From NCBI GenBank assembly GCA_017474705.1, contig JAFVHC010000390.1, positions 1-27,896 of the forward strand: a stretch of DNA of 27,896 bases, in the 5' to 3' direction. Position 1 is the stretch's first letter; each line of letters opens with the position of its first letter. The notes beneath the pieces were generated by a model, which did not search any database, was not told the DNA's origin, and worked only from the letters and a program-made list of their open reading frames with translations. The DNA is from Bacillota bacterium (GTDB taxonomy: Bacteria; Bacillota; Clostridia; Lachnospirales; Bianqueaceae). Both the position numbers and the translations under genes were made by a program. Below are positions 21,298 to 27,896 of the stretch, piece after piece.

Positions 21298-22218
21298 ATG
21301 GCGAAATATATCATTAAACGGGTGATCGCGGCGATCCTGACCCTGCTGGTGCTGGTGACGATCGTCTTCTTCCTTGTACGCCTGATGCCCGGAGAACCGT
21401 TCACCAACCCCAAGCTGACGCCGGATGTCGCAGCGAACCTGCGCAAGTACTATGGCTTCGATAAACCTTTGATCGTGCAGTATTTTCAGTACATGGGCAA
21501 TCTCCTGAGGGGCGACTTCGGATATTCCATGCACTATACCAATAAGACGGTCAATTATATCATCGGGCAGACGTTCCCCTTTTCCGCGGATCTGGGTATC
21601 CGTGCCTTGTGTCTGGCCATTTCCTTCGGCCTGATCTTAGGCATTCTGGCGGCCAGAAAACGCGGCACGAAGATCGATTTCTTCTGCGTCATGGTGGCGA
21701 TCATCGGCACCAGTATGCCGGACTTCATCATCGGTGCCTGCCTGCAGTACTTCTTCGGTATCAAATGGGGACTGTTCCCGGTGGCGAAATACCAAGGGTT
21801 CCAGTATACGGTCCTTCCGGCCTGCGCGCTGTCGTTCTATACTCTGGCGCACGTGTCCCGTATCATGCGGGCCAGCATGCTGGAGGTCACGTCGCAGGAT
21901 TACATCAAGACGGCGCGGTCCAAAGGCCTGTCTGAAGTACGCATCACAGCGAAGCATCAGATCCGCAACGCGATCATGCCGGTCATGACGATCCTCGGCC
22001 CGACGGTGGCCGCTGTCCTGACAGGTACCTTCGTCATCGAGGCGATCTTCGCGATCCCGGGCATGGGCAAGTATTACGTGGAAAGTGTCAGCAACAATGA
22101 CTATTCCATGACCCTTGGCATGACGGTCTTCTACGGCATCTTCCTTGTTTTCTGTAACCTGATCGTCGATATTCTGTATGGCATCGCGGATCCTCGTGTC
22201 CGGATCGGAAAGAGGTAG
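21298..22218 (+). CDS. oppB: Opp/Dpp-type ABC transporter permease 1
   Basis: The 306-residue inner-membrane permease has an N-terminal YIIKRVIAAILTLL helix, about six membrane segments, and the DppB-type N-terminal block FFLVRLMPGEPF. Its cytoplasmic coupling loop is EAIFAIPGMGKYYVESV near the C-terminal third, which docks the ATPases. TGGAGG lies before the ATG. It is followed after 8 nt by the second permease. Confidence 0.92.
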   Translation: MAKYIIKRVIAAILTLLVLVTIVFFLVRLMPGEPFTNPKLTPDVAANLRKYYGFDKPLIVQYFQYMGNLLRGDFGYSMHYTNKTVNYIIGQTFPFSADLGIRALCLAISFGLILGILAARKRGTKIDFFCVMVAIIGTSMPDFIIGACLQYFFGIKWGLFPVAKYQGFQYTVLPACALSFYTLAHVSRIMRASMLEVTSQDYIKTARSKGLSEVRITAKHQIRNAIMPVMTILGPTVAAVLTGTFVIEAIFAIPGMGKYYVESVSNNDYSMTLGMTVFYGIFLVFCNLIVDILYGIADPRVRIGKR

Positions 22219-22226
22219 GTGGGATC

Positions 22227-23150
22227 ATGGCAGAATTCAAACAAGAACAGTTTATCATCCAAGGTAAGAATACCGAGAAGATGGAAAGCATCAGCCGGCC
22301 GGCCCTGTCTTTCTGGCAGGATGCCTGGAGACGGCTTCGCAAGAACCGCACAGCCTTCATCGGCCTCTGCATCCTGACACTGTATGTATTGATGGCGATC
22401 TTCGCCCCGATGCTCAGCCGTTATTCCTACACGGCTATGGATTCGGACGCGATGAACCAGGCGCCGTCGGCGCTCCACTGGCTGGGCACCGATGCGACCG
22501 GCCGTGATCAGTGGGTCCGTGTCTGGATGGGCGCGCGCGTATCTCTGGCGATCGGTCTGTTCACCGCTGTCATCAACATGTGCGTCGGCGCTGTCATCGG
22601 CGGCCTCTGCGGCTACTACGGCGGCAAGCTGGACATGATCGTCATGCGCATCGTGGATATCCTCTATGGTATCCCGAGCCTGATCATCACGATCCTGGTC
22701 ATGATGGTGCTGGGCAAGGGCGTCGCTCCGCTGATCGTCGCGCTGTGCGTGGTCGGCTGGATCGGCACCTGCCGCTTCGTGCGTGGTGAAGTCTATAGGT
22801 TGAAGGAGCAGGAGTTCGTCATGGCGGCCCGCGTACTGGGCGTGCCGGATTTCACGATCATCCTGCGGCATATCATCCCGAACATCATCGGTATGCTGGT
22901 GACCAACCTGTGCATGAGCATCCCCGGCGCGATCTTCCAGGAAGCGTTCCTGAGCTACATTGGCTTAGGCATCGCACCTCCAAACTGCAGCTGGGGCGTT
23001 CTGGCCAAGGAAGGCATCGCTTATCTGCGGATCTACCCGCATGAGATCTTCTGGCCCGCGTTCTTCATCTGCACGACCATGTTGGCACTGAACCTGCTGG
23101 GCGACGGCCTGCGCGACGCGCTGGATCCGAAACTGCGCGGCACGGAGTAA
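22227..23150 (+). CDS. oppC: Opp/Dpp-type ABC transporter permease 2
   Basis: The 307-residue permease has the DppC/OppC N-terminal extension with a WRRLRKNRTAFIG block before the first helix, HWLGTDATGRDQW (a family signature near residues 87-99), and a coupling loop with QEAFLSYIGLGI. It forms the membrane channel together with permease 1. AGAGGTAGGTGGG precedes the ATG, and the ATPase gene begins 12 nt after the stop. Confidence 0.92.
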   Translation: MAEFKQEQFIIQGKNTEKMESISRPALSFWQDAWRRLRKNRTAFIGLCILTLYVLMAIFAPMLSRYSYTAMDSDAMNQAPSALHWLGTDATGRDQWVRVWMGARVSLAIGLFTAVINMCVGAVIGGLCGYYGGKLDMIVMRIVDILYGIPSLIITILVMMVLGKGVAPLIVALCVVGWIGTCRFVRGEVYRLKEQEFVMAARVLGVPDFTIILRHIIPNIIGMLVTNLCMSIPGAIFQEAFLSYIGLGIAPPNCSWGVLAKEGIAYLRIYPHEIFWPAFFICTTMLALNLLGDGLRDALDPKLRGTE

Positions 23151-23162
23151 GGAGGGCGGATC

Positions 23163-24191
23163 ATGCAGGAACCGATCTTATCATTGAAAAATATCGTATA
23201 TTCCTTCAAGACCTACGGCGGGACCGTAAAAGCGGTGCGTGACGTCAGTTTCGACGTCCGACCGGGCGAGATCCTGGGCATCGTGGGTGAATCCGGCTGC
23301 GGTAAGAGCGTGACAGCTCAGTGCATCATGCGTCTGAATCCGGAGCCGCCGGGATTCTTCGAGGGCGGAGAGATCCTGTACAAAGGCAAAGACGTCCTCA
23401 AAATGAACAAAAAGGAGCTGAGAGACTTCCGCGCGAAGGAGATCGGCTTCGTCTTCCAGGATCCGATGACATCGCTGAACCCCACCATGCGCGTCGGTGC
23501 ACAGATCGAGGAGGTCTTCCTCGGCCACACCGATGTCAGCAAGCAGGAAGTGAAGGAAAAGACCCTGGAGATCTTGAAACTCGTGGGTATCTCCGACGCA
23601 GAAAAGCGTTACCGCCAGTACCCGCATGAGCTGTCCGGCGGCATGAAGCAACGCGTCATGATCGCCATCGCTTTGGTCAGCCGGCCTTCGGTCATCATCT
23701 GCGATGAGCCGACCACCTCGCTGGACGTGACCATCGAGGCGCAGATCCTGGAACTGCTGCTGGAACTGCGGGAGAAGCTGGGGACTTCGATCATCATGAT
23801 CACCCATGACCTGGGCGTCATCGCGAAGATCTGCGACCGGGTCGTCGTCATGTACGGCGGCAAGATCATGGAGCGGGGCACCGCGGACGAGATCTATTAT
23901 GAGACCGCCCATCCCTATACGCGAGGCTTGATGGATTCCATCGCCCGCCTGGATACGGCCAAGGATCAGGAACTCAAACCCATCGACGGTACACCGCCGG
24001 ATCTGTTTTCCCCGCCGGCCGGCTGCCCCTTCGCAGCCCGCTGTGAGAACTGTATGGCGATCTGCAATGAACTGCCGCCGGAAGAGTATCGATTCAGTGA
24101 AGAGCACAGTACAGCCTGCTGGCTGCAGCACGAGATGGCACCGGACACTCCGTTCAGACGGCCGCTCATGAAAGGGAAGGAGAAAGACTGA
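23163..24191 (+). CDS. oppD: Opp/Dpp-type ABC transporter ATPase 1
   Basis: The 342-residue ATPase has Walker A GESGCGKS (42-49), signature LSGGMKQ (157-163) and Walker B IICDEP (178-183). The C-terminal oligopeptide-type extension carries four cysteines (GCPFAARCENCMAIC and a later Cys), of the kind known in Opp/Dpp ATPases to bind an Fe-S cluster. AAGGAGGGCGG precedes the ATG. Its TGA stop shares one base with the next ATG (TGATG), so the two ATPases are translationally coupled. Confidence 0.93.
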   Translation: MQEPILSLKNIVYSFKTYGGTVKAVRDVSFDVRPGEILGIVGESGCGKSVTAQCIMRLNPEPPGFFEGGEILYKGKDVLKMNKKELRDFRAKEIGFVFQDPMTSLNPTMRVGAQIEEVFLGHTDVSKQEVKEKTLEILKLVGISDAEKRYRQYPHELSGGMKQRVMIAIALVSRPSVIICDEPTTSLDVTIEAQILELLLELREKLGTSIIMITHDLGVIAKICDRVVVMYGGKIMERGTADEIYYETAHPYTRGLMDSIARLDTAKDQELKPIDGTPPDLFSPPAGCPFAARCENCMAICNELPPEEYRFSEEHSTACWLQHEMAPDTPFRRPLMKGKEKD

Positions 24192-25159
24192 TGCACAATG
24201 TGGATTACAACTCCGAACCTTTGGTCCAGGTCAAAAACCTGAGCAAGTATTTCAACGTCGGGCACAAAGCGGTGCTCAAAGCCGTGGAAGACGTCACCTT
24301 TGATATTTATAAAGGGGAGACGGTCAGCCTGGTGGGTGAGTCCGGCTGCGGCAAGTCCACCACAGGACGCTGCCTGATCCGCATCTATGAGCCGACGAGA
24401 GGACAGGTCTTCTTCGAAGGCAAGGATATCTCCACCTATAACAAGCAGGAGGCAAGGGAGTTCACCCGCAAGGTGCAGATGATCTTCCAGAACCCGTACG
24501 CTTCGCTCAACCCGCGTATGACGGTCAAGGAGATCGTAGGCGAAGGTCTGAAACTGGCGAAAATGCCATCGGATCAGATCGAAGCCCGTGTGCAGGAGCT
24601 GCTGGAGACGGTGGGTCTGAACAAGGAGCACATGTCCCGCTTCTCGCATGAGTTTTCCGGCGGTCAGCGGCAGCGTATCGGCATTGCCAGAGCCCTGTCC
24701 GTAGATCCGGAATTCATCATCTGCGACGAACCGATCTCCGCGTTGGATGTATCCATCCAGGCGCAGATCCTGAACATGCTGAACAAGCTGCAGAACGAGC
24801 GCGGCCTGACCTATCTGTTCATCGCGCACGACCTGAGCGTAGTCAAGTATATTTCGGACCGTGTCATCGTTATGTATCTGGGCATGGTGGTGGAAACGGC
24901 CCCCACAGAGGAGCTGTTCGACCATCCGACCCACCCGTACACGCAGGCGCTGCTCTCGGCGATCCCGGAAGCGGATCCCAGGCGGGCCAAAGCCAGCCGG
25001 CGCATCCCCATCAAGGGAGAGATCCCGAGTCCGGTCAACCCGAAGCCGGGCTGCCGTTTCGCGGACCGCTGCGAATACGCCACCGATATCTGCCGGCAGG
25101 AACTGCCGGAGACACGGGAGATCCGTCCGGGTCATTTCATGGCCTGCCATAATCGGTAA
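24191..25159 (+). CDS. oppF: Opp/Dpp-type ABC transporter ATPase 2
   Basis: The 322-residue ATPase pairs with ATPase 1. It shows GESGCGKSTTGR (Walker A), FSGGQRQRIGIARAL (signature) and IICDEPISALDVS (Walker B). A C-terminal extension again has spaced cysteines (GCRFADRCEYATDIC, and a Cys near the end). It is the last gene of the operon and is followed at once by a strong terminator. Confidence 0.93.
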   Translation: MHNVDYNSEPLVQVKNLSKYFNVGHKAVLKAVEDVTFDIYKGETVSLVGESGCGKSTTGRCLIRIYEPTRGQVFFEGKDISTYNKQEAREFTRKVQMIFQNPYASLNPRMTVKEIVGEGLKLAKMPSDQIEARVQELLETVGLNKEHMSRFSHEFSGGQRQRIGIARALSVDPEFIICDEPISALDVSIQAQILNMLNKLQNERGLTYLFIAHDLSVVKYISDRVIVMYLGMVVETAPTEELFDHPTHPYTQALLSAIPEADPRRAKASRRIPIKGEIPSPVNPKPGCRFADRCEYATDICRQELPETREIRPGHFMACHNR

Positions 25160-25165
25160 AACAGG

Positions 25166-25195
25166 AAAGCCTGTCCTTCATGGACAGGCTTTTTC
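25166..25195 (+). terminator. Rho-independent terminator of the opp operon
   Basis: AAAGCCTGTCC and GGACAGGCTTT pair around a 5-nt loop and continue into a T-run. It lies just after the oppF stop. Confidence 0.9.
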
Positions 25196-25588
25196 TATAG
25201 ATTCATGTATGAAGGGTGCTAAAATCGATTTGTGCATGTAATTATTCTTTACGATCAGAATCATTTTCATGCCTTTTATTGATTTTACCCAGTATATGTG
25301 GGTATTTGTAGCTGTATCGATAGGATGTAAGAAGCTCAAGAGGAGCAATTCGATCGTCAGAAGCCAGTTTTTCTATGGATTGAGAGAGTATCATTCATGT
25401 AAAAGGATGTGATTTCGCAAAAAGAGTATGAAAAACAGAGAAAATGAAAGTCAAAAAGTCATGTATAAATTCAGTTATTGACAAAAGAGCATGCTTTTCT
25501 TTCAATAGAGCCCAGAAAACGAGAATAAAGATAAGAGTAAAGGAGTAAAGACCTGTCTTTTTTGACTTAACACGTTTCAGCAACAGAC
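25196..25588. other. A+T-rich gap without a supported gene
   Basis: About 390 bases without a convincing gene. Short open frames lack ribosome sites and family similarity. A possible promoter, TTGACA-17 bp-TTCAAT (25478-25506), and a short inverted repeat, TACCCA-7 nt-TGGGTA (25286-25304), are the only marks seen. The composition differs from the flanking genes, so this may be a decayed or acquired segment. Confidence 0.5.
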
Positions 25589-25617
25589 TTTCAAAATCAA
25601 AGGAACTATGCTATCAT
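25589..25617 (+). promoter_or_regulatory. Probable promoter of the esterase gene
   Basis: TTTCAA (25589-25594), 17-bp spacer and TATCAT (25612-25617) with TGC just before the -10 (extended -10). The start codon is 31 bp downstream. Confidence 0.5.
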
Positions 25618-25648
25618 AGGTATAAACCAAAAGAGGGGGATTCATACT

Positions 25649-27247
25649 ATGCTGAAACTGCCTTTGGTGTTTTCCGACCATATGGTCCTGCAGAGGAATA
25701 AGAAAGTACGTATTTTTGGTCAGACGGAGCCGAACGCCCTGGTCAGTGCCACACTGATCAGTGACAGAGTGACGATAGAACGCAGCAAACACGCGGATGA
25801 GACCGGTGCGTTCTGTGTCAATCTGCCGCCTTTGCCCGCGGGGTACGGCCGCACTTTGATCGTGCAGAGCGGTGCGGAATCGGTCCGCATCGAGGACGTG
25901 GCGGTGGGTGAAGTGTGGCTGGCAGGCGGTCAGTCCAACATGGAATATCTGATGAACACCGACGCAGAAAAGGAAGAAGAAACTAAAGCGATCTCCGGCA
26001 ACGCCGCGTTGCGAGAACGGCTGCGCTTTTTCGATTATCCGGAAGTCTCCTATGAAGGCATGCTGGAAGAGTGGGATCTTTCCAACTTCGGCCTGTGGAG
26101 AAAGCTGACAGAGCAGGATCTGCCCTATTTCTCCGCAGTCAGTTACTATTTCATGCGCAAGATCGCTTCCCTGCTGGAAGAGGACGTGCCGATCGCAGTC
26201 ATCGGCTGCAACTGGGGCGGGACGCGTTCCGTCTGCTGGCTGCCGGAGGAGACTGTAAAAGAAGCCGGCGGAGAGGTCTGGCTCGAGGATTATGAGCAAG
26301 AGCTGGAAGCCCATAAGGACCAGCTGGAGCAGGCCATGGAGCAGTTCAAGGAGATGAAACAGGGCGGCGTGGGAGATCCTGCACATCCGGATCCGTTCCA
26401 GCGCATCCTTTACCCGGGTTTCACCAAAGAAGAGCAGGAACAGGCGATGGCTGCGATGGGTGATTTTGCCACCATGAATTTCCTGCATCCCCTGCATTAT
26501 TGGCGCCCCTGCGGCCTGTATCACACCATGCTTCAAAAGATCATGCCCTACACACTGCGCGGATTCATCTGGTACCAGGGCTGCAGCGATGAATTCCACC
26601 CGGATCTGCATCAGAAGATGCTGAGCGCCGTGATCCATCAGTGGCGCAAGGATTTCCAGGATGAGGAGCTTCCGTTCCTGCTGGTGCAGCTGGCACCCTT
26701 CGAGTGGTGGCTGGGCAACGGCGGTGAGAAATATCCGGAACTGCGGGCACAGCAGCTCAAATGTGCGGACATGGAAGAGAACGTGTACGCTGCCTCCATC
26801 GGGGATGCCGGTATGCGGTATGATATCCATCCCAAATACAAGAGAAAGCCGGGCGAGCGCCTGGGTCTGCTGGCCTTGCAGCACGTGTATGATCTGCCGG
26901 TCCAGGGAGAAGCGCCGCGGGCTGTCGCAGCCAAAGCGGTGGGAGACCAGGTGGAGATCAGCTTTGCGAACGGTGCAGGCTTGCATCTGGAACAGCCGAC
27001 CAATGGCGGCTGGGATGAGCCGATCACGAAGGATCCCCAGGAGGGCTTATTGAATACGCTGAAGACGGTGCCGGAAGGCGTTGTTTCCGCACAGATCCAG
27101 GATGACAAGCTGATCCTTAAACTGACGGTGGACGGCGCGCCGGTACTGCCGGAGACAGTATCTTTCGCCTGGGAACCGTATTATGAGATCGACCTATACA
27201 ACAAAGAAGGACTTCCGGCCTTCCCGTTCCAACTGAAGGTCGAGTAA
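25649..27247 (+). CDS. SGNH-type carbohydrate esterase, sialate O-acetylesterase-like
   Basis: The 532-residue protein has an N-terminal beta domain (~1-85) and an SGNH esterase core. Catalytic Ser96 lies in AGGQSNMEY, the WGGT block is at 189-192, and the Asp392-x-His394 pair is in YDIHPKYK near the end of the core. Such enzymes remove acetyl groups from sialic acids or other acetylated sugars. No signal peptide is present, so it should act on imported sugars. In sialate esterases the block IWYQGESN is typical; here it reads IWYQGCSD, with Cys for Glu. AGAGGGGG precedes the ATG, and an MFS transporter gene follows the terminator. Substrate assignment as sialate is only by family. Confidence 0.84.
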   Translation: MLKLPLVFSDHMVLQRNKKVRIFGQTEPNALVSATLISDRVTIERSKHADETGAFCVNLPPLPAGYGRTLIVQSGAESVRIEDVAVGEVWLAGGQSNMEYLMNTDAEKEEETKAISGNAALRERLRFFDYPEVSYEGMLEEWDLSNFGLWRKLTEQDLPYFSAVSYYFMRKIASLLEEDVPIAVIGCNWGGTRSVCWLPEETVKEAGGEVWLEDYEQELEAHKDQLEQAMEQFKEMKQGGVGDPAHPDPFQRILYPGFTKEEQEQAMAAMGDFATMNFLHPLHYWRPCGLYHTMLQKIMPYTLRGFIWYQGCSDEFHPDLHQKMLSAVIHQWRKDFQDEELPFLLVQLAPFEWWLGNGGEKYPELRAQQLKCADMEENVYAASIGDAGMRYDIHPKYKRKPGERLGLLALQHVYDLPVQGEAPRAVAAKAVGDQVEISFANGAGLHLEQPTNGGWDEPITKDPQEGLLNTLKTVPEGVVSAQIQDDKLILKLTVDGAPVLPETVSFAWEPYYEIDLYNKEGLPAFPFQLKVE

Positions 27248-27276
27248 ACTATGATGCTATCGATCAGTAACATGAT

Positions 27277-27311
27277 GACCCGCTGAAAATATGTATGCAG
27301 CGGGTCTTTTT
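27277..27311 (+). terminator. Rho-independent terminator
   Basis: GACCCGCTG and CAGCGGGTC pair perfectly around a 12-nt loop, followed by TTTTT. It separates the esterase gene from the transporter gene. Confidence 0.88.
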
Positions 27312-27415
27312 GTGTTTCAAAGTCGATCAGTTTTTTCTTGATTCTCTCGCCGCTTTGTACTACTCTTATGAAAAAGGCTTCGGCAGTTTCGAAAGCTATA
27401 CAAAGGAGTAGGAAA

Positions 27416-27896
27416 ATGAGAGAGAAAACCAAAACTGAAGGGCTTCGTTTCTGGATCCTGGTCTGGGGCTTAGGCATCGCCGGGCAGCTGTGCTGGAATA
27501 TCGAGAACCAATGGTTCAACACCTTCGTGTACGCGAAGATCGCGAAGGATCCCACGATCATCTCCTGGATGGTCGCGATCTCAGCACTGGCGACGACCAT
27601 CGCTACGTTCATCTTTGGCACACTGTCCGACCGGAAGGGCAAGCGCAGCCCGTTCATCGCCATCGGCTACATCCTGTGGGGCATCTTCACGATCCTCTTC
27701 GGGACGACGGAGTTCATCACAAAAGGAGCTTCGAAGACGGCGCATCTGATCGTGCTGGCAGGTACGGCTGTCGTTTTGGCGGACGCCCTGATGTCCTTCT
27801 TCGGTTCGATGGGCAACGACGCGGGCTTCAACGTCTGGCTCAATGACAAGATGAATGAGAAGAACCGCGGACACATCGGTGCGGCGCTCGCGACGC
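27416..27896 (+). CDS. MFS/GPH-type sugar transporter, N-terminal part (runs off the window)
   Basis: The frame opens at an ATG preceded by AAAGGAG and stays open to the window end (160 codons seen), so the gene is cut by the window, not broken. The first helix is WILVWGLGIAGQLCWN. The loop between helices 2 and 3 reads GTLSDRKGKRSPF, the major facilitator motif A. Helices follow at WGIFTILFG and LADALMSFFGSMGNDAGFNVWL. It resembles the glycoside-pentoside-hexuronide:cation symporter or related MFS sugar transporters. With the esterase upstream it may import the de-acetylated or acetylated sugar. The ligand is not known. Confidence 0.82.
   Translation, partial: MREKTKTEGLRFWILVWGLGIAGQLCWNIENQWFNTFVYAKIAKDPTIISWMVAISALATTIATFIFGTLSDRKGKRSPFIAIGYILWGIFTILFGTTEFITKGASKTAHLIVLAGTAVVLADALMSFFGSMGNDAGFNVWLNDKMNEKNRGHIGAALAT

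Noticed and set aside
25395..25583. Short hydrophobic minus-strand frame (62 codons) in the A+T-rich gap
   Set aside because: It opens with TTG, has no ribosome site and no similarity; the hydrophobicity follows from A+T-rich composition.
25577..26986. 469-codon minus-strand frame opposite the acetylesterase gene
   Set aside because: The plus-strand product carries the complete SGNH motif set; the antisense frame has no recognisable features.

Overview
The window looks like the chromosome of an anaerobic, low-oxygen-adapted member of the Bacillota, probably a gut or rumen clostridium-like organism. This is an inference from several signs: strong AGGAGG-type ribosome binding sites, textbook TTGACA/TATAAT promoters, a lipobox on the solute-binding protein, a double-glycine leader peptide, and many Fe-S/flavin oxidoreductases. 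Most of the window is moderately G+C rich. Two stretches (about 8.5-10.4 kb and 25.2-25.6 kb) are visibly more A+T rich. I see no rRNA, tRNA, CRISPR array, transposase, integrase or phage gene.

Layout. (1) 7-4693, minus strand: a tightly overlapping five-gene operon for a multi-subunit Fe-S/flavin amine or imino-acid dehydrogenase, followed by a small acidic peptide with a double-glycine leader and a GH5 glycosidase without signal peptide. (2) 4806-8513, plus strand: a MATE transporter fused to an RsbW-like ATPase domain, an overlapping HD-domain phosphohydrolase and a D-2-hydroxyacid dehydrogenase, closed by a bidirectional terminator. (3) 8646-10447: a small secreted two-cysteine protein diverging from a winged-helix/GNAT fusion protein. 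(4) 10436-12964, minus strand: a MORN-like repeat protein, an Old Yellow Enzyme-type reductase and a polytopic membrane protein. (5) 13180-15455, plus strand: a zinc-ribbon membrane protein and an aldehyde dehydrogenase. (6) 15480-16469: a DUF2975 membrane protein with its small XRE regulator, under a consensus promoter lying within a 16-bp-arm inverted repeat. (7) 16521-19246: a flavodoxin and a 710-residue glycosidase-like protein. (8) 19298-25195: a complete Opp/Dpp-type ABC importer (binding protein, two permeases, two ATPases) with a consensus promoter, a perfect palindromic operator and a hairpin-rich spacer after the binding-protein gene. (9) 25649-27896: a sialate O-acetylesterase-like SGNH esterase and the start of an MFS/GPH-type transporter that runs off the window.

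How they may work together. The last third (glycosidase-like protein, Opp-type importer, acetylesterase, MFS transporter) reads as oligosaccharide or peptide scavenging. The first operon oxidises an amine, imino acid or opine-like substrate and passes electrons through iron-sulfur subunits. A 14-bp element, close to ATACAANTATACAA, recurs before the dehydrogenase operon, before the leader-peptide gene and twice before oppA, so these units may share one regulator. The most unusual items are the MATE-ATPase/HD pair, the leader peptide next to a GH5 enzyme, the winged-helix/GNAT fusion facing a secreted protein, and the promoter-embedded palindromes. No single element is proven to be a new system from sequence alone.
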